From positions 2,976,501 through 3,040,500 of the forward strand of contig CP046177.1 in the NCBI GenBank assembly GCA_014075215.1: 64,000 bases of DNA, read 5' to 3'. Source of the DNA: Flavobacteriaceae bacterium. Lineage in GTDB: Bacteria; Bacteroidota; Bacteroidia; Flavobacteriales; Flavobacteriaceae. Below the pieces are notes generated by a model. It did not search any database and was not told the DNA's origin. It was given only the letters and a program-made list of their open reading frames with translations. This document shows, in pieces, positions 46,104 through 55,037 of this stretch. The translations under genes and the position numbers were made by a program. Position 1 is the first letter of the stretch, and every line of letters starts with the position of its first letter.

Positions 46104-46422
46104 ATTGTATCAAGTTGTTTGGTCAGATTTAGCAGATGAAACATACGGAAGAGAGCTTAATTTTATTGATTTAAAATGGAACATCAACGAGGTAGTCAAA
46201 TTTATGACATTAGTTGATGAGTTTATAGAAAAGCTAGAGTCTGGTGTTATAGCAGGAAAGTTTTTCAAGCATGTAAAAATAAATTCTTTTGTGCTTTCAA
46301 AACAAACAACACTTTTTTTCGATATTGACGAAGCAAAAAAGGAGATTGAATTATTGTTGTTTTGGAACAATAAAGAAAACCCCGAAGATTTAGAAACTAT
46401 TATTAAAAGATTGAAAAAATAA
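46090..46422 (+). CDS. RelE/ParE-like toxin (110 aa)
   Basis: MSQDKLYQVVWSDLADETYGRELNFIDLKWNINEVVKFM then a strand region (FKHVKINSFVLSKQTTLFFDIDEAKKEIELLLFW), a RelE-superfamily pattern. Second gene of the operon. It occupies the addiction slot of this unit just before the RHS tip. Confidence 0.7.
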   Translation: MSQDKLYQVVWSDLADETYGRELNFIDLKWNINEVVKFMTLVDEFIEKLESGVIAGKFFKHVKINSFVLSKQTTLFFDIDEAKKEIELLLFWNNKENPEDLETIIKRLKK

Positions 46423-46453
46423 AAAGCAATGATTGTAAAATCGTTGCTTTTTT
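46421..46453 (+). terminator. terminator after TA operon
   Basis: AAAAAGCAATGATT, short loop, AATCGTTGCTTTTTT: 14-base arms with a T-run. Confidence 0.8.
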
Positions 46454-46522
46454 CGTTTCTTTGATATTAGGAAGTTCTTTGAAAAAAATAATGAAAACTG
46501 TATAGGGTGATAACTCGGCGGT

Positions 46523-47398
46523 ATGGTGATGCCTAATCGACAAATTATTAACGGAGAACCGTATAGATACAATTATCAAGGACAAGAATTAGACCCAGAA
46601 ATTGGGAAAGTGGCTTTTGAAGCTCGTTTATATGATCCGAGAATTAATCGTTGGTTGACTATTGACCCTGCGCGTGAGTTTCACTCACCTTATTTAGCTA
46701 TGGGTAATAATTGGGCTAGAGTAATAGACCCTGATGGAAGATGTACAACTTGTCCAGATAATGCAAAAGTTGGAGATACTTTTGAGCATACAGATTATGG
46801 AACTTTAACTTTTACAGAATCTGGTGGTTGGAGTAATGATACTTATGGTTCAATTTTAGATGATATTGTTATTAACACGGGACAACTACAAGGAATAGAT
46901 TTAGTATATACACCAATAAAATCACTTGAAAGAAATTTTTTTAAAGAAGATATTAAAACAGTAGTGTTGCATAGAACAGTTTCAAATACAGCGGAATCAA
47001 CTATGAGGTATTGGAGAAGTAAAAAAAGAGCGGCAGGAACAAATTTTTTAATTGGTAAGGATGGAACTATTTATCAAACAGCCAGTATTAATAGAAGAAC
47101 CTCTCATTTGTATCCTACAAAAAAACAGATGTACCCTGAATGGTATGGTGTTTATGATAATCAAAATACTATTGGTATAGAAGTTGTTGGAAATTATAAA
47201 GATGGTAAATGGGATGAATTGCCATATAAACAAGTTGTAGCTGTTCATAATCTTTTAAACAGATTACACAATAAATATAATATGCATAATGAACAATTTT
47301 TTGCACATGAAACATTACAAAGAAAAACTGCTGGTGAAGGTGGTACTGTTATTTTTGCTCTTCGGGTTTATAGGTCTATGTTGGAGCCAAACCCTTAA
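46523..47398 (+). CDS. orphan RHS core plus amidase toxin tip C
   Basis: 291 residues. The core begins later than in other units (MVMPNRQIINGEPYRYNYQGQELDPE..DPRINRWLTIDPAREFHSPYLAMGNN..DPDG). The tip (about 115-285) is an N-acetylmuramoyl-L-alanine amidase-2/PGRP domain: VVLHRTVSN (Zn His about 149), GTNFLIGKDGTIYQT, NTIGIEVVGNY, QVVAVHNLLNRLHNKY and FAHETLQRKT (second His about 261). It would cleave the peptide from glycan in the periplasm. The last 92 bases also encode the immunity signal peptide. There is no structured region directly upstream; it follows the TA terminator by 70 bases. Confidence 0.85.
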   Translation: MVMPNRQIINGEPYRYNYQGQELDPEIGKVAFEARLYDPRINRWLTIDPAREFHSPYLAMGNNWARVIDPDGRCTTCPDNAKVGDTFEHTDYGTLTFTESGGWSNDTYGSILDDIVINTGQLQGIDLVYTPIKSLERNFFKEDIKTVVLHRTVSNTAESTMRYWRSKKRAAGTNFLIGKDGTIYQTASINRRTSHLYPTKKQMYPEWYGVYDNQNTIGIEVVGNYKDGKWDELPYKQVVAVHNLLNRLHNKYNMHNEQFFAHETLQRKTAGEGGTVIFALRVYRSMLEPNP

Positions 47399-47765
47399 TT
47401 TTCAAAAGAATAATATAGAAATACAATCATCTATTTATTTTAATAATACGAAGAAAAAAGATAAGGTTTTTGATAATTGGGAACCGCCAAATGAGGAAGA
47501 GTTAATCTTTCTAATAAAAAAGATGGATACTATAGTTTCACAAGATTGGAATTATTGTTTTGGTACAATAGATATTGGTATTAAAGGAATACTTTGTATA
47601 GATAATACTAAATATAAATATATTTTAGATGGAGGTGGATGGATATCAATTAACCCTTATGAATCTAAAAGAGAAACTATTTATCTAGCGAATAAGGGAG
47701 ACAAATATTTAAAATATTTTGCAATTGAAAGTCATTGTGATGAAAATCTAGAATCTAAATTTTAG
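47307..47765 (+). CDS. periplasmic immunity protein candidate to amidase tip
   Basis: 152 residues from ATG 47307 (47289 is an alternative). Signal peptide MKHYKEKLLVKVVLLFLLFG..CWSQ then a mature domain of unknown family with DNWEPPNEEELIFLIKKMD and GGGWISINPYESKRETIY. It overlaps the toxin gene by 92 bases in another frame. Export to the periplasm fits protection of peptidoglycan from the amidase. Confidence 0.75.
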   Translation: MKHYKEKLLVKVVLLFLLFGFIGLCWSQTLNFQKNNIEIQSSIYFNNTKKKDKVFDNWEPPNEEELIFLIKKMDTIVSQDWNYCFGTIDIGIKGILCIDNTKYKYILDGGGWISINPYESKRETIYLANKGDKYLKYFAIESHCDENLESKF

Positions 47766-47772
47766 TAAACAA

Positions 47773-48120
47773 TTAAGCTAATTTATCTTGTAGTGTATTG
47801 TTTTGAGCATCTTTAAGCATTACATCAAGCATATATAAAATCCTGTCTTTGTAGGCAGGATTTATTTTTTGTAGTAACTCAATACGATACAACATTTTTT
47901 TATCTTTTAATAAAACAGTAGTATCGCCCACCAAATAATCTAAACTTACTTCAAGAGCTTCCGCAATATTTTTAGCAATCTCAATAGAAGGAGTTCTTTC
48001 ATTTCGTTCATAACGTCCTATAATAGCAGCAGAAGTGCCTATTTTTTTTGCAATATCCTCACGTTTCAACTCTTTTTCTTCTCTTACTACTTTAAGTCTA
48101 TATCCAAAATCTGTATTCAT
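47773..48120 (-). CDS. XRE-family regulator, unit C
   Basis: 115 residues: MNTDFGYRLKVVREEKELK then HTH_3 REDIAKKIGTSAAIIGRYERNERTPSIEIAKNIAEALEVSLDYLVG and the conserved tail YRIELLQKINPAYKDRILYMLDVMLKDAQ. It ends 7 bases from the immunity stop. Nearly identical to the regulator at 56233. Confidence 0.87.
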   Translation of the reverse strand: MNTDFGYRLKVVREEKELKREDIAKKIGTSAAIIGRYERNERTPSIEIAKNIAEALEVSLDYLVGDTTVLLKDKKMLYRIELLQKINPAYKDRILYMLDVMLKDAQNNTLQDKLA

Positions 48121-48156
48121 AATATGCTATTAATTACCGTTATGTAAAGGTTCTTG

Positions 48157-48164
48157 CAAAATTA
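48157..48164 (-). promoter_or_regulatory. -7 box of XRE gene, unit C
   Basis: Minus strand TAATTTTG lies 36 bases before the XRE ATG. With the ATPase promoter at 48222 it makes a back-to-back pair whose operator the XRE protein could cover. Confidence 0.5.
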
Positions 48165-48221
48165 CAGCATAGTTTGGATAAAAACAAATCCAAAAGTTTT
48201 GTATATGTCTTACATATTGTT

Positions 48222-48229
48222 TAGTTTTG
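48222..48229 (+). promoter_or_regulatory. -7 box of ATPase operon, unit C
   Basis: TAGTTTTG, 29 bases before the ATPase ATG. CAAATCCAAAAGTTTTG just upstream is shared with 56643-56661 and is a candidate operator region. Confidence 0.5.
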
Positions 48230-48258
48230 TAGCCAAAGTGTAACAATAAAATATTTTT

Positions 48259-49782
48259 ATGAAACTAAATTCTAATAACCCAGACCAATTAATTTACGAA
48301 AACGAAATTTTACAACTCACAGTTTTAGGTGGCATAAAGTTAGAAGGATTAGACAGAATGCGTGTTACTCTAAAAATACAATTACAACAAAGTAGCAGAC
48401 CACCAGTACGACATAATTTAGATTTATACAACGATACACAATTAGAAAAGTTTATCAGAAAATGTGCAGAAAAGTTAGAAATAGGCACAAGTATTATAGC
48501 AGCTAGTTTAAGTGAACTTACAGAAGAATTAGAGAAATATCGTTTACAAGAAATTAAAAAAAGAACAGAAGATTTAAAAGTTAAAGTAAAACAACTCACG
48601 AAAAAAGAGTTGGAAGAAGCAGAAACCTTTTTAAAGCAAAAAGATTTATTAACCAAGACAAACGAACTCATTGGAAAATCTGGAGTTATTGGAGAAGAAG
48701 TCAACCGCTTATTAATGTACATCATCTTTACAAGTAGAAAAAGAGAACAACCTTTACACGTTATTGGTTTAGGAAGTAGCGGAACAGGAAAGACACATTT
48801 ACAAGAAAAAGTAGGCGAACTTATTCCAGAAGAAGAACGTGTAAGCATTACTACATTAAGCGAAAATGCATTCTACTATTTTGGAAAACAAGAACTAAAA
48901 AACAAAGTCATATTAATAGAAGATTTAGACGGAGCAGAAAATGCATTGTATCCGTTACGAGAATTACAAACTAAAAAAAGAATAGTAAAAACTATAGCAA
49001 GTAAAAATAATAAAGGAGAAACTCAAACAAAATATTTAATTGTTGAAGGTCCTGTTTGTGTTGCAGGTTGTACTACTAAAGAACATATTTACGAGGATAA
49101 TGCGAATCGTAGTTTTTTAATTTATCTTGATGAAAGTACAACGCAAGATGAAAAAATAATGCAATATCAAAGACAATTATCTGCTGGTGAAATCAATACT
49201 TACGAACAAAAAGAGATACAAGAATTTTTACAGAATACACAAAGATGCCTAAAGACGGTTACCGTCAGAAATCCTTTTGCTAATAAACTCAATCTTCCAC
49301 AATCCGTATTTAAACCAAGAAGAACCAATAACCATTATTTACAATTTATAGAAGCGATTACTTTTTACTATCAATATCAGCGAGAGCAACAAACAGACAA
49401 AGAAACAGGAGAAATATATATCGAAACCACATTGGAAGATATTGAAAATGCAAATATGCTTTTAAAAGAAGTGTTATTACGTAAAAGTGATGAACTCACA
49501 GGAAGTTGCAGAAACTATTTAGAAACCCTTAAAACGTATTTAAAATCTAAAAAGAAGAAAGAGTTTACAGGATTAGAAATTAGAACACAATTACGCATCA
49601 AAGAAAGTACGTTACGTAACTATCATAAGCAATTACAATTATTAGGTTACATCAAACGCAACACCAATAAAAAGACAAGAAGTTATACGTTTGAACTGGT
49701 TATATCTAAAGATTATGATAAACTGCAAAAGGATATACAAACCGCATTAGATAAGGCTTTACAGAATATTAAGAAGAAATAA
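48259..49782 (+). CDS. RHS-element P-loop ATPase, intact
   Basis: 507 residues. Order: N-terminal domain (1-95) with NPDQLIYENEILQLTVLGGIKLEGLDRMR; helical linker (95-145); ATPase core with Walker A GSSGTGKTHLQEK (about 172-184), Walker B VILIEDLDGAENALYP (about 217-232), KYLIVEGPVCVAGCTTKEH and NANRSFLIYLDES (sensor and arginine-finger-like); C-terminal winged helix FTGLEIRTQLRIKESTLRNYHKQLQLLGYIKR (about 430-465). The core resembles the ATPase part of toprim primases of other mobile elements, so it may remodel DNA for the recombinases or start replication of an excised circle. First gene of the operon. Confidence 0.85.
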   Translation: MKLNSNNPDQLIYENEILQLTVLGGIKLEGLDRMRVTLKIQLQQSSRPPVRHNLDLYNDTQLEKFIRKCAEKLEIGTSIIAASLSELTEELEKYRLQEIKKRTEDLKVKVKQLTKKELEEAETFLKQKDLLTKTNELIGKSGVIGEEVNRLLMYIIFTSRKREQPLHVIGLGSSGTGKTHLQEKVGELIPEEERVSITTLSENAFYYFGKQELKNKVILIEDLDGAENALYPLRELQTKKRIVKTIASKNNKGETQTKYLIVEGPVCVAGCTTKEHIYEDNANRSFLIYLDESTTQDEKIMQYQRQLSAGEINTYEQKEIQEFLQNTQRCLKTVTVRNPFANKLNLPQSVFKPRRTNNHYLQFIEAITFYYQYQREQQTDKETGEIYIETTLEDIENANMLLKEVLLRKSDELTGSCRNYLETLKTYLKSKKKKEFTGLEIRTQLRIKESTLRNYHKQLQLLGYIKRNTNKKTRSYTFELVISKDYDKLQKDIQTALDKALQNIKKK

Positions 49783-49888
49783 AACGCAAGTCGCAATTAA
49801 CTCGCAAGTACTCTTTTTGCGAAATACTACACAGTAAATCAATTACTTAAACTTAAATCGCAACAAATCTAAAAAATGGATAAGTGCG

Positions 49889-50881
49889 ATGAAAAAAGTC
49901 GAGAGCCTCGACACGCAAATTATGAGAAAACTGCCACTAAAAAACAAGAGCTTCCAATATATCGAGAAATCATTTAGAGAATGGTTAGATATTTTAGGCT
50001 ATGCAGAAAGTACGGTTTACAACTTACCAAATCACATACGAGAACTCTTTTACTTTTTAGAACAGAACAATATCAATAACATCAATCAATTAGATAACGG
50101 GATTATAAAAGAACATTACAACAATCTAAAATTACGAAGTAACGACAGAAAAGGTGGAGCATTAAGCAACGGTAGTTTAAATAAACATTTACAGGCATTG
50201 TATAAGTTTACAGAGTATTTACGCCAAAGCGGTAGAATGATTTTACCAACCTTAAACATAGATTGGGAGAATGACGATACCAAACATATAGAGACTTTAA
50301 CCACAGAGGAAATACAACAACTTTACAAAGCAACACAACTCTATCCCAAGAATATAAAATACACAAAACCACATTATTTTTTTGAAGCGATTGCATTACG
50401 AGATTGTGCAATGTTAACGGTCTTTTATGGTTGTGGATTGCGGAGAAATGAAGGTTATCATTTAAGAGTTGACGATATTAATTTTGATAAACAGATACTA
50501 CACGTTAGAAAAGGAAAAGCCAATAAAGAACGGTTAGTGCCATTTAATAAAACTAACTCAAAATATTTACAAGATTACGTGTATGATGGTAGAATTAATT
50601 TAATCAAAGATAAACGAGAAAGTGCTTTTTTTATCAACGAAAGAGGAAACAGATTAACAGCACAATCAATGTCAATACGTTTAAAATTACTGCAACAAAG
50701 AACGCACGATTTACAACTACAAGAAAAGAATGTACGATTACACGTTTTACGTCATAGTATTGCTACACATTTACTCTCCAATGGAATGCCATTAGAAAAT
50801 ATCAGTAGGTTTTTAGGACATAATAGTTTAGAATCAACACAAGTTTATACTCATTTAATAAATCAAGAAGATGGCAATTAA
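49889..50881 (+). CDS. tyrosine recombinase 1, unit C
   Basis: 330 residues with full catalytic set (YGCGLRRNEGYH, VRKGKANKERLVPF, LHVLRHSIATHLL, FLGHNSLES, VYTHL). The N-terminus KKVESLDTQIM comes from an inserted 21-base repeat (49898-49918); the family start MRKLPLKNKSFQYIEKSF follows at 49922 and may also be used. Overlaps recombinase 2 by 11 bases. Confidence 0.92.
   Translation: MKKVESLDTQIMRKLPLKNKSFQYIEKSFREWLDILGYAESTVYNLPNHIRELFYFLEQNNINNINQLDNGIIKEHYNNLKLRSNDRKGGALSNGSLNKHLQALYKFTEYLRQSGRMILPTLNIDWENDDTKHIETLTTEEIQQLYKATQLYPKNIKYTKPHYFFEAIALRDCAMLTVFYGCGLRRNEGYHLRVDDINFDKQILHVRKGKANKERLVPFNKTNSKYLQDYVYDGRINLIKDKRESAFFINERGNRLTAQSMSIRLKLLQQRTHDLQLQEKNVRLHVLRHSIATHLLSNGMPLENISRFLGHNSLESTQVYTHLINQEDGN
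49898..49918. repeat. 21-base repeat in recombinase 1 start
   Basis: GTCGAGAGCCTCGAC (small hairpin) plus ACGCAA. The same 21 bases occur at 59282-59302, there at the 3' end of the homologous gene. Confidence 0.7.
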
Positions 50882-51854
50882 ATTAGGTAAAACTAAAGAT
50901 AGCAGAACACGTAAAAAGAAAGTTACAGAAGATGCAGAACTGGAATTATTGCAACGTTTACAAAATGAAAAAGACCAACCAGAGTTTATAAAATATCTAC
51001 TTCAAAAAGGTTATAGTATAAAAAGTAGTGAACGTTATTTAAAAGATATTGAACTTTATAAAAAGTGGTTGAATAAAGAGAATATTATAGAAGAAGCAGT
51101 AAGTTATAACGATATTACGCACTACATACAAAGCAAAAAAGGAAAGGTAAAACAAATCACGATACAAACTGTTTTAGCGAGTTTAAAGCAATATTATAAC
51201 TACTTGCAAGAATTAGGTTTTGTAGCAGAAAATCCAACCGTAAACATTCAAATAAAAGGAATAAAGCGTAAAGTACTGCACAACATTTTAAGCAAACAAG
51301 AACTTGAAAAAATCTACTTTGATTATAAGAATTTAAAAAGTGAAAGTTTATCCAAAAATCGAAATGAAATTATAGTAAGTCTATTGGTTTATCAAGGTTT
51401 AAATACTAACGATTTACAAAGTTTAACTATCAAAGATGTAAAATTAAGAGAAGGTAAAATGTTTATAAAAGGCAGTCGTAGAAGCAACGAAAGAACCTTA
51501 AAACTGGAAGCACACCAAATCCTTGATTTTATGGAGTACCAACTCAAAACAAGAGAAACCATTTTACAGGAAACCAATAAGCAAACCGATTTATTTTTTG
51601 TTACTCAAGGAAGCAGTTTAAAATTACAGAACGTAATGCAAAAACTGATGCAAGAATTACACAAACAAAATAGCCAAGTTGAAAGCGTAAAACAAATACG
51701 AGCTTCTGTAATTACTGGTTGGTTAAAGGTTTATAATCTTCGAGAAGTACAATATTTTGCAGGACATCGTTACGTGAGTTCTACTGAAAATTATCTAATA
51801 AACGACTTGGAAGATTTAAAAGAAGATATCAATAAATATCATCCAATCAATTAA
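50871..51854 (+). CDS. tyrosine recombinase 2, unit C (non-canonical active site)
   Basis: 327 residues without inserts: MAIKLGKTKDSRTRKKKVTEDAELELLQRLQNEK start, SAM-like domain, then YQGLNTNDLQSL (Arg I absent), KQIRASVITGWL (HxxR His absent), FAGHRYVSSTENYLIN (His and Tyr present). It ends at the palindromic terminator. Confidence 0.88.
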   Translation: MAIKLGKTKDSRTRKKKVTEDAELELLQRLQNEKDQPEFIKYLLQKGYSIKSSERYLKDIELYKKWLNKENIIEEAVSYNDITHYIQSKKGKVKQITIQTVLASLKQYYNYLQELGFVAENPTVNIQIKGIKRKVLHNILSKQELEKIYFDYKNLKSESLSKNRNEIIVSLLVYQGLNTNDLQSLTIKDVKLREGKMFIKGSRRSNERTLKLEAHQILDFMEYQLKTRETILQETNKQTDLFFVTQGSSLKLQNVMQKLMQELHKQNSQVESVKQIRASVITGWLKVYNLREVQYFAGHRYVSSTENYLINDLEDLKEDINKYHPIN

Positions 51855-51880
51855 AAGTACTTAATTAAGTACTTTTTTAT
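51854..51880. terminator. palindromic terminator / TA operator
   Basis: AAAAGTACTTAATTAAGTACTTTTTT is a near-perfect palindrome with a T-run, immediately before the TATATTTG box of the next operon. It could both end the recombinase transcript and bind the YefM-like repressor. Confidence 0.65.
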
Positions 51881-51888
51881 ATATTTGC
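51881..51888 (+). promoter_or_regulatory. -7 box of YefM/YoeB operon
   Basis: TATATTTG, four bases before the antitoxin ATG; a nearly leaderless transcript is implied. Confidence 0.5.
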
Positions 51889-51891
51889 ATT

Positions 51892-52140
51892 ATGGAAACA
51901 GTAAACTATACAGACTTTCGTTCAAATCTAAAGCATTGGTTCGACAAAGTAGTCAATGATGTAAGCGATATCATTATCAAGCGTAAAAGTGGTAAAGACC
52001 TCGTTTTAATATCATTGGATGAATACAACTCATTAAAAGAAACTACTTATCTGTTAACAGGGAAAAACAGAGATATTTTATTAAACTCTATCAAAGAACT
52101 GGAAGCAGGAAAAGGAATAGAAAACGACTTAATCGAATAG
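51892..52140 (+). CDS. yefM: YefM/Phd-family antitoxin
   Basis: 82 residues: METVNYTDFRSNLKHWFDKVVNDVSDIIIKRKSGKDLVLISLDEYNSLKET, the PhdYeFM fold (N-terminal DNA-binding, TDFRxNL and IIIxRK..DLVLIS signatures), then a C-terminal toxin-binding helix. The stop abuts the toxin ATG. Confidence 0.88.
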   Translation: METVNYTDFRSNLKHWFDKVVNDVSDIIIKRKSGKDLVLISLDEYNSLKETTYLLTGKNRDILLNSIKELEAGKGIENDLIE

Positions 52141-52401
52141 ATGAAATTAACGTGGTCTACATCTTCTTGGGAAGATTATTTGTATTGGCAGAAAGTCGAT
52201 AAGAAAATAGTAAAACGAATTAACGAACTGATTAAAAGTTGTATGCGAACACCTTTTGAAGGTATAGGAAAACCCGAAGCTTTAAAAGGCGATTTACAAG
52301 GTTATTGGTCAAGGCGAATAACATCAGAACATCGATTGGTTTATAAATACGAAAAAGAACAAATCTTGATTGCAGCTTGTCGTTATCATTACGGAAAGTA
52401 A
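52141..52401 (+). CDS. yoeB: YoeB/Txe-family toxin
   Basis: 86 residues with W-x-x-x-SWEDYLYWQ, RINELIKSCMRTPFEGIGKPEALKGDLQGYWSRRI and the signature EHRLVYKYEKEQILIAACRYHYG; E (SSWED region), R (WSRRI), H and Y are the catalytic residues of the ribosome-dependent RNase YoeB. Complete. Fills the addiction slot of unit C. Confidence 0.92.
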   Translation: MKLTWSTSSWEDYLYWQKVDKKIVKRINELIKSCMRTPFEGIGKPEALKGDLQGYWSRRITSEHRLVYKYEKEQILIAACRYHYGK

Positions 52402-52619
52402 AACCCCCACAAAACAAAACCCAGTTTTTTCGTTCCTCAAAATCCTCTGTTTTTTGTTTTGTTCCGCTCGCCACACTTCTGCATTTTATTGGCTTGCCAA
52501 ATCACTCACACAGCACATTACTTTTTTGCAATAGAATTTAATATTTAAAAGTCGATTATCGACAAAAAAGTAAAGAGCTGTTCCCACCGCTGAAAGCCAA
52601 AAAATGCCCCAAGCTATGT

Positions 52620-52712
52620 TTACATAATAGAAGTTATAGTAGCAAAAATCCTTTCAATGGTACGCTATCGCTAAACTCTTATATTTTCGTAGCTATAACT
52701 GCTATTATGTAA
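52620..52712. repeat. palindrome P1, unit D
   Basis: Arms TTACATAATAGAAGTTATAG and CTATAACTGCTATTATGTAA pair with one mismatch. Compared with unit A the inner ten bases have changed on both arms together. Confidence 0.75.
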
Positions 52713-53180
52713 AATATCCGCACTTCCAACGCTTTTTGCAGCGACTTCTTCCATCGCACTAGGAAAACTGAACTATTTACTTCGTAAGCCAACGCACCGA
52801 ATTTGCATAAAAAAATCTTCACAAAAAGACATCAAGCGAAAAAGCTTGCTTTACTTCTTTGCTTGTTTTTTTACACAACTCGTTCAATCATTGGAATGCG
52901 ACATTCAATCGCCATTTAAGCTAGCATTTTAAAAAGCTGAAGATTGCCTTTGCGCTCGAAATCCAGCCTCGCCAAAATCTTCATCTTTTTAAAACGTTTG
53001 CTTCCTCTGAAAACGTTCCGATAATAGTTGAAAAAGAGGTTGGCAAAGCGTAGGATTTTCAACTATTATCGGAATGAAACAACTGAAAGGCGTTAGTCTT
53101 CACAATCTTTTACAATCAAATCTAAAAATATCAATTGAAGTTCAGAAGTGAGCGTTGGAAGTCAGGCGAATGGGAGTATT

Positions 53181-53273
53181 TTACATAATTTACATTATAA
53201 TGACAGTTTTTAAACAACAAAAAATAACACCTTAAAAACTGTGCGAAGCGAACTTATAATGCCAATTATGTAA
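53181..53273. repeat. palindrome P4, unit D
   Basis: Arms TTACATAATTTACATTATAA and TTATAATGCCAATTATGTAA around a loop with a second internal stem (ACAGTTTTTAA / TTAAAAACTGT). Confidence 0.72.
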
Positions 53274-53380
53274 CATACCGAGGGAAAGGAAGCGGAAAAA
53301 ATACAGAGGATTTTGAGGCACGAAAATACTGGATTTTTGAAGCGTGGAATTAATCAGAAGTTTATATATTGTAGGTTCAA

Positions 53381-54292
53381 ATGGGATGCCGACAGCTTAC
53401 ATATGAAAAAAATAATTTTCTAAAGGTAGTACATAGGAAAAACGGTCAGGTGCAGAAAAAAAATGTATTAGATTACTTTTCAGGTGGGATGGCGATGCCA
53501 AATAGAGATATTGTAGGAGATTATAGGTATGGCTATCAGGGAAATTTTTCTGAAAAGGATAAAGAAACTGGTTTAAACTCTTTTGAAAGAAGGCTTTATG
53601 ATGCAAGATTAATGCGCTGGTTAACACCTGATGATATTAAAAAGTTAGATCAATCTCCTTATATGGGAATGGGCAATAATCCAATACTATATGGAGACCC
53701 AGATGGTAGAGATATTATTATACTTAATTCCAGTATGGCAGTTGGAGGATTAGGACACACAGCTACACTAATAGGAAATGATAAAGATGGTTGGAGATAT
53801 GTTTCTAAAAATGGAACTGAAAACCATGGTTTATTTGGAAGTTCATATGCTCCTGATTTAGGAGATATAGCATATGATCTTAATACAGGTGAAGGAACTG
53901 ATTTTAGAGGTACAGGATTTACGGCTACTCAAGTAATGCGTATTGTAAATAAACAATATATGGATGCTCACTCCGATGGAGAGAGTTATAACAATTACAT
54001 AAGAGTTCAAACAACTAAGGAGCAAGACGAGTTAGCATATCAGGCTGCTTATAAAGAAGCTACAGAATATTATGGTGTATGTGGGGCTTCTTGTGTAGAT
54101 GTACCTCAAAATGCTTTAATGGCTACTGGGAAAGAGTTTACAAAACCTAATTTTAATAACATTTTCCCCAACGAATGGTTTATCAATTTTGGATGGCATA
54201 ATAACTTTAGGAGTTACAATAAAGTCCCCAAACCATTAAGAGTGGTAAATATTGAATTTGGAGAAGGAACATTTAGCTACCCAGAAGATTAA
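53381..54292 (+). CDS. orphan RHS core plus toxin tip D (possible cysteine hydrolase)
   Basis: 303 residues. This core keeps the most RHS sequence (TYEKNNFLKVVHRKNGQVQKKNVL, YFSGGMAMPNRDIVGDYRYGYQG, RRLYDARLMRWLTPDD, DPDG). The tip (about 105-303) has LGHTATLIGNDKDGWRYVSKNG early (His about 124) and YYGVCGASCVDVPQNAL later (Cys about 233-237). A conserved His before a Cys suggests a circularly permuted papain-like (NlpC/LRAT-type) hydrolase, but this is inference. The membrane-anchored immunity protein favours a periplasmic target. Confidence 0.7.
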   Translation: MGCRQLTYEKNNFLKVVHRKNGQVQKKNVLDYFSGGMAMPNRDIVGDYRYGYQGNFSEKDKETGLNSFERRLYDARLMRWLTPDDIKKLDQSPYMGMGNNPILYGDPDGRDIIILNSSMAVGGLGHTATLIGNDKDGWRYVSKNGTENHGLFGSSYAPDLGDIAYDLNTGEGTDFRGTGFTATQVMRIVNKQYMDAHSDGESYNNYIRVQTTKEQDELAYQAAYKEATEYYGVCGASCVDVPQNALMATGKEFTKPNFNNIFPNEWFINFGWHNNFRSYNKVPKPLRVVNIEFGEGTFSYPED

Positions 54293-54303
54293 TTTGTATG
54301 GTT

Positions 54304-54795
54304 ATGATAAAAAAAATCTTTTTACTTATAATTGGCGTTTGTGTACTATTAATCGTTGGTTTTTATATAATTACTGGCGGTAAAGGAACCTATAAACTGA
54401 GTGAAGGTATAGGATATTCAAGAACCATAGAGGCTTCTAAAAAAAGAGGTGTTTTTGTAAAAGAACTGGATTACAAAATTATACCAGATAGTATTCAGCT
54501 AGCAAAGGATAAAGTTTTTTTTGTTGAAAAAGGTTTTAGATATGGAAAATATAGTGCAAAAAAGACACTTCCTTTAAGGGAAACAGACGATTATACCTAT
54601 CGTATTGGCATGAGCCCTGCTTCAGGAGAGATATTTTCAGGAAGTTTCTTACTGGGTTATGGAGATAGTTTTCACTTTCATAAAATAAAAGATACTATCA
54701 GGAGAGAAATAGTAACAAAAAAACCACCTTACGATAGTATTTATAAGGTAGGCGAGTTATTTTTGTTTGAAAAGAAACCCTCAAAGGGAAATTGA
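54304..54795 (+). CDS. membrane-anchored immunity protein candidate, unit D
   Basis: 163 residues: IKKIFLLIIGVCVLLIVGFYII is a single N-terminal membrane segment, followed by a periplasmic domain (YKLSEGIGYSRTIEASKKRGVFVKEL.., GEIFSGSFLLGYGDSFHFHKI). ATG 54304 is chosen over 54298 because it gives the usual short cytosolic start. It follows the tip by 11 bases. Unknown family. Confidence 0.65.
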   Translation: MIKKIFLLIIGVCVLLIVGFYIITGGKGTYKLSEGIGYSRTIEASKKRGVFVKELDYKIIPDSIQLAKDKVFFVEKGFRYGKYSAKKTLPLRETDDYTYRIGMSPASGEIFSGSFLLGYGDSFHFHKIKDTIRREIVTKKPPYDSIYKVGELFLFEKKPSKGN

Positions 54796-54811
54796 GGGTT
54801 TCACAAAGAAA

Positions 54812-54842
54812 AATTCCTAACGATTTTTAGATCGTTAGGAAT
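54812..54842. terminator. terminator after unit D immunity gene
   Basis: AATTCCTAACGAT, loop, ATCGTTAGGAATT: 13-base perfect arms. A following T-run is weak, so a structural role is also possible. Confidence 0.65.
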
Positions 54843-55037
54843 TACGTTTCATAATCTCTTTAAGGGTTGATCATTTTTTCACTTTTTCTAGCAATTATCC
54901 CCTGATTCAATAACAATCTGATCTTTTGGTTTTTGATATAACAAAGGTCAGATTTTTATATTATAAATTTTACGATAATTCTTCATTAGCAATATTACGA
55001 CTTGTTAGCAGACTAGAGGTTCGGTATTATGAAGTAG

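Larger units (their letters stand above)
52402..53380. other. structured non-coding region before RHS tip D
   Basis: About 980 bases without a gene. AAACCCAGTTTTTTCGTTCCTCAAAATCCTCTG near the start is the inverted copy of the GAGG..ACTGG block just before the tip. Palindromes: about 52527-52575 (TTACTTTTTTG arms), P1 52620-52712, a TTTTAAAAAGCTGAAGAT / ATCTTCATCTTTTTAAAA palindrome (about 52928-53000), a TTGAAAAAGAGG-flanked AACTATTATCGGAA stem (about 53010-53080), and P4 53181-53273. Confidence 0.6.
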
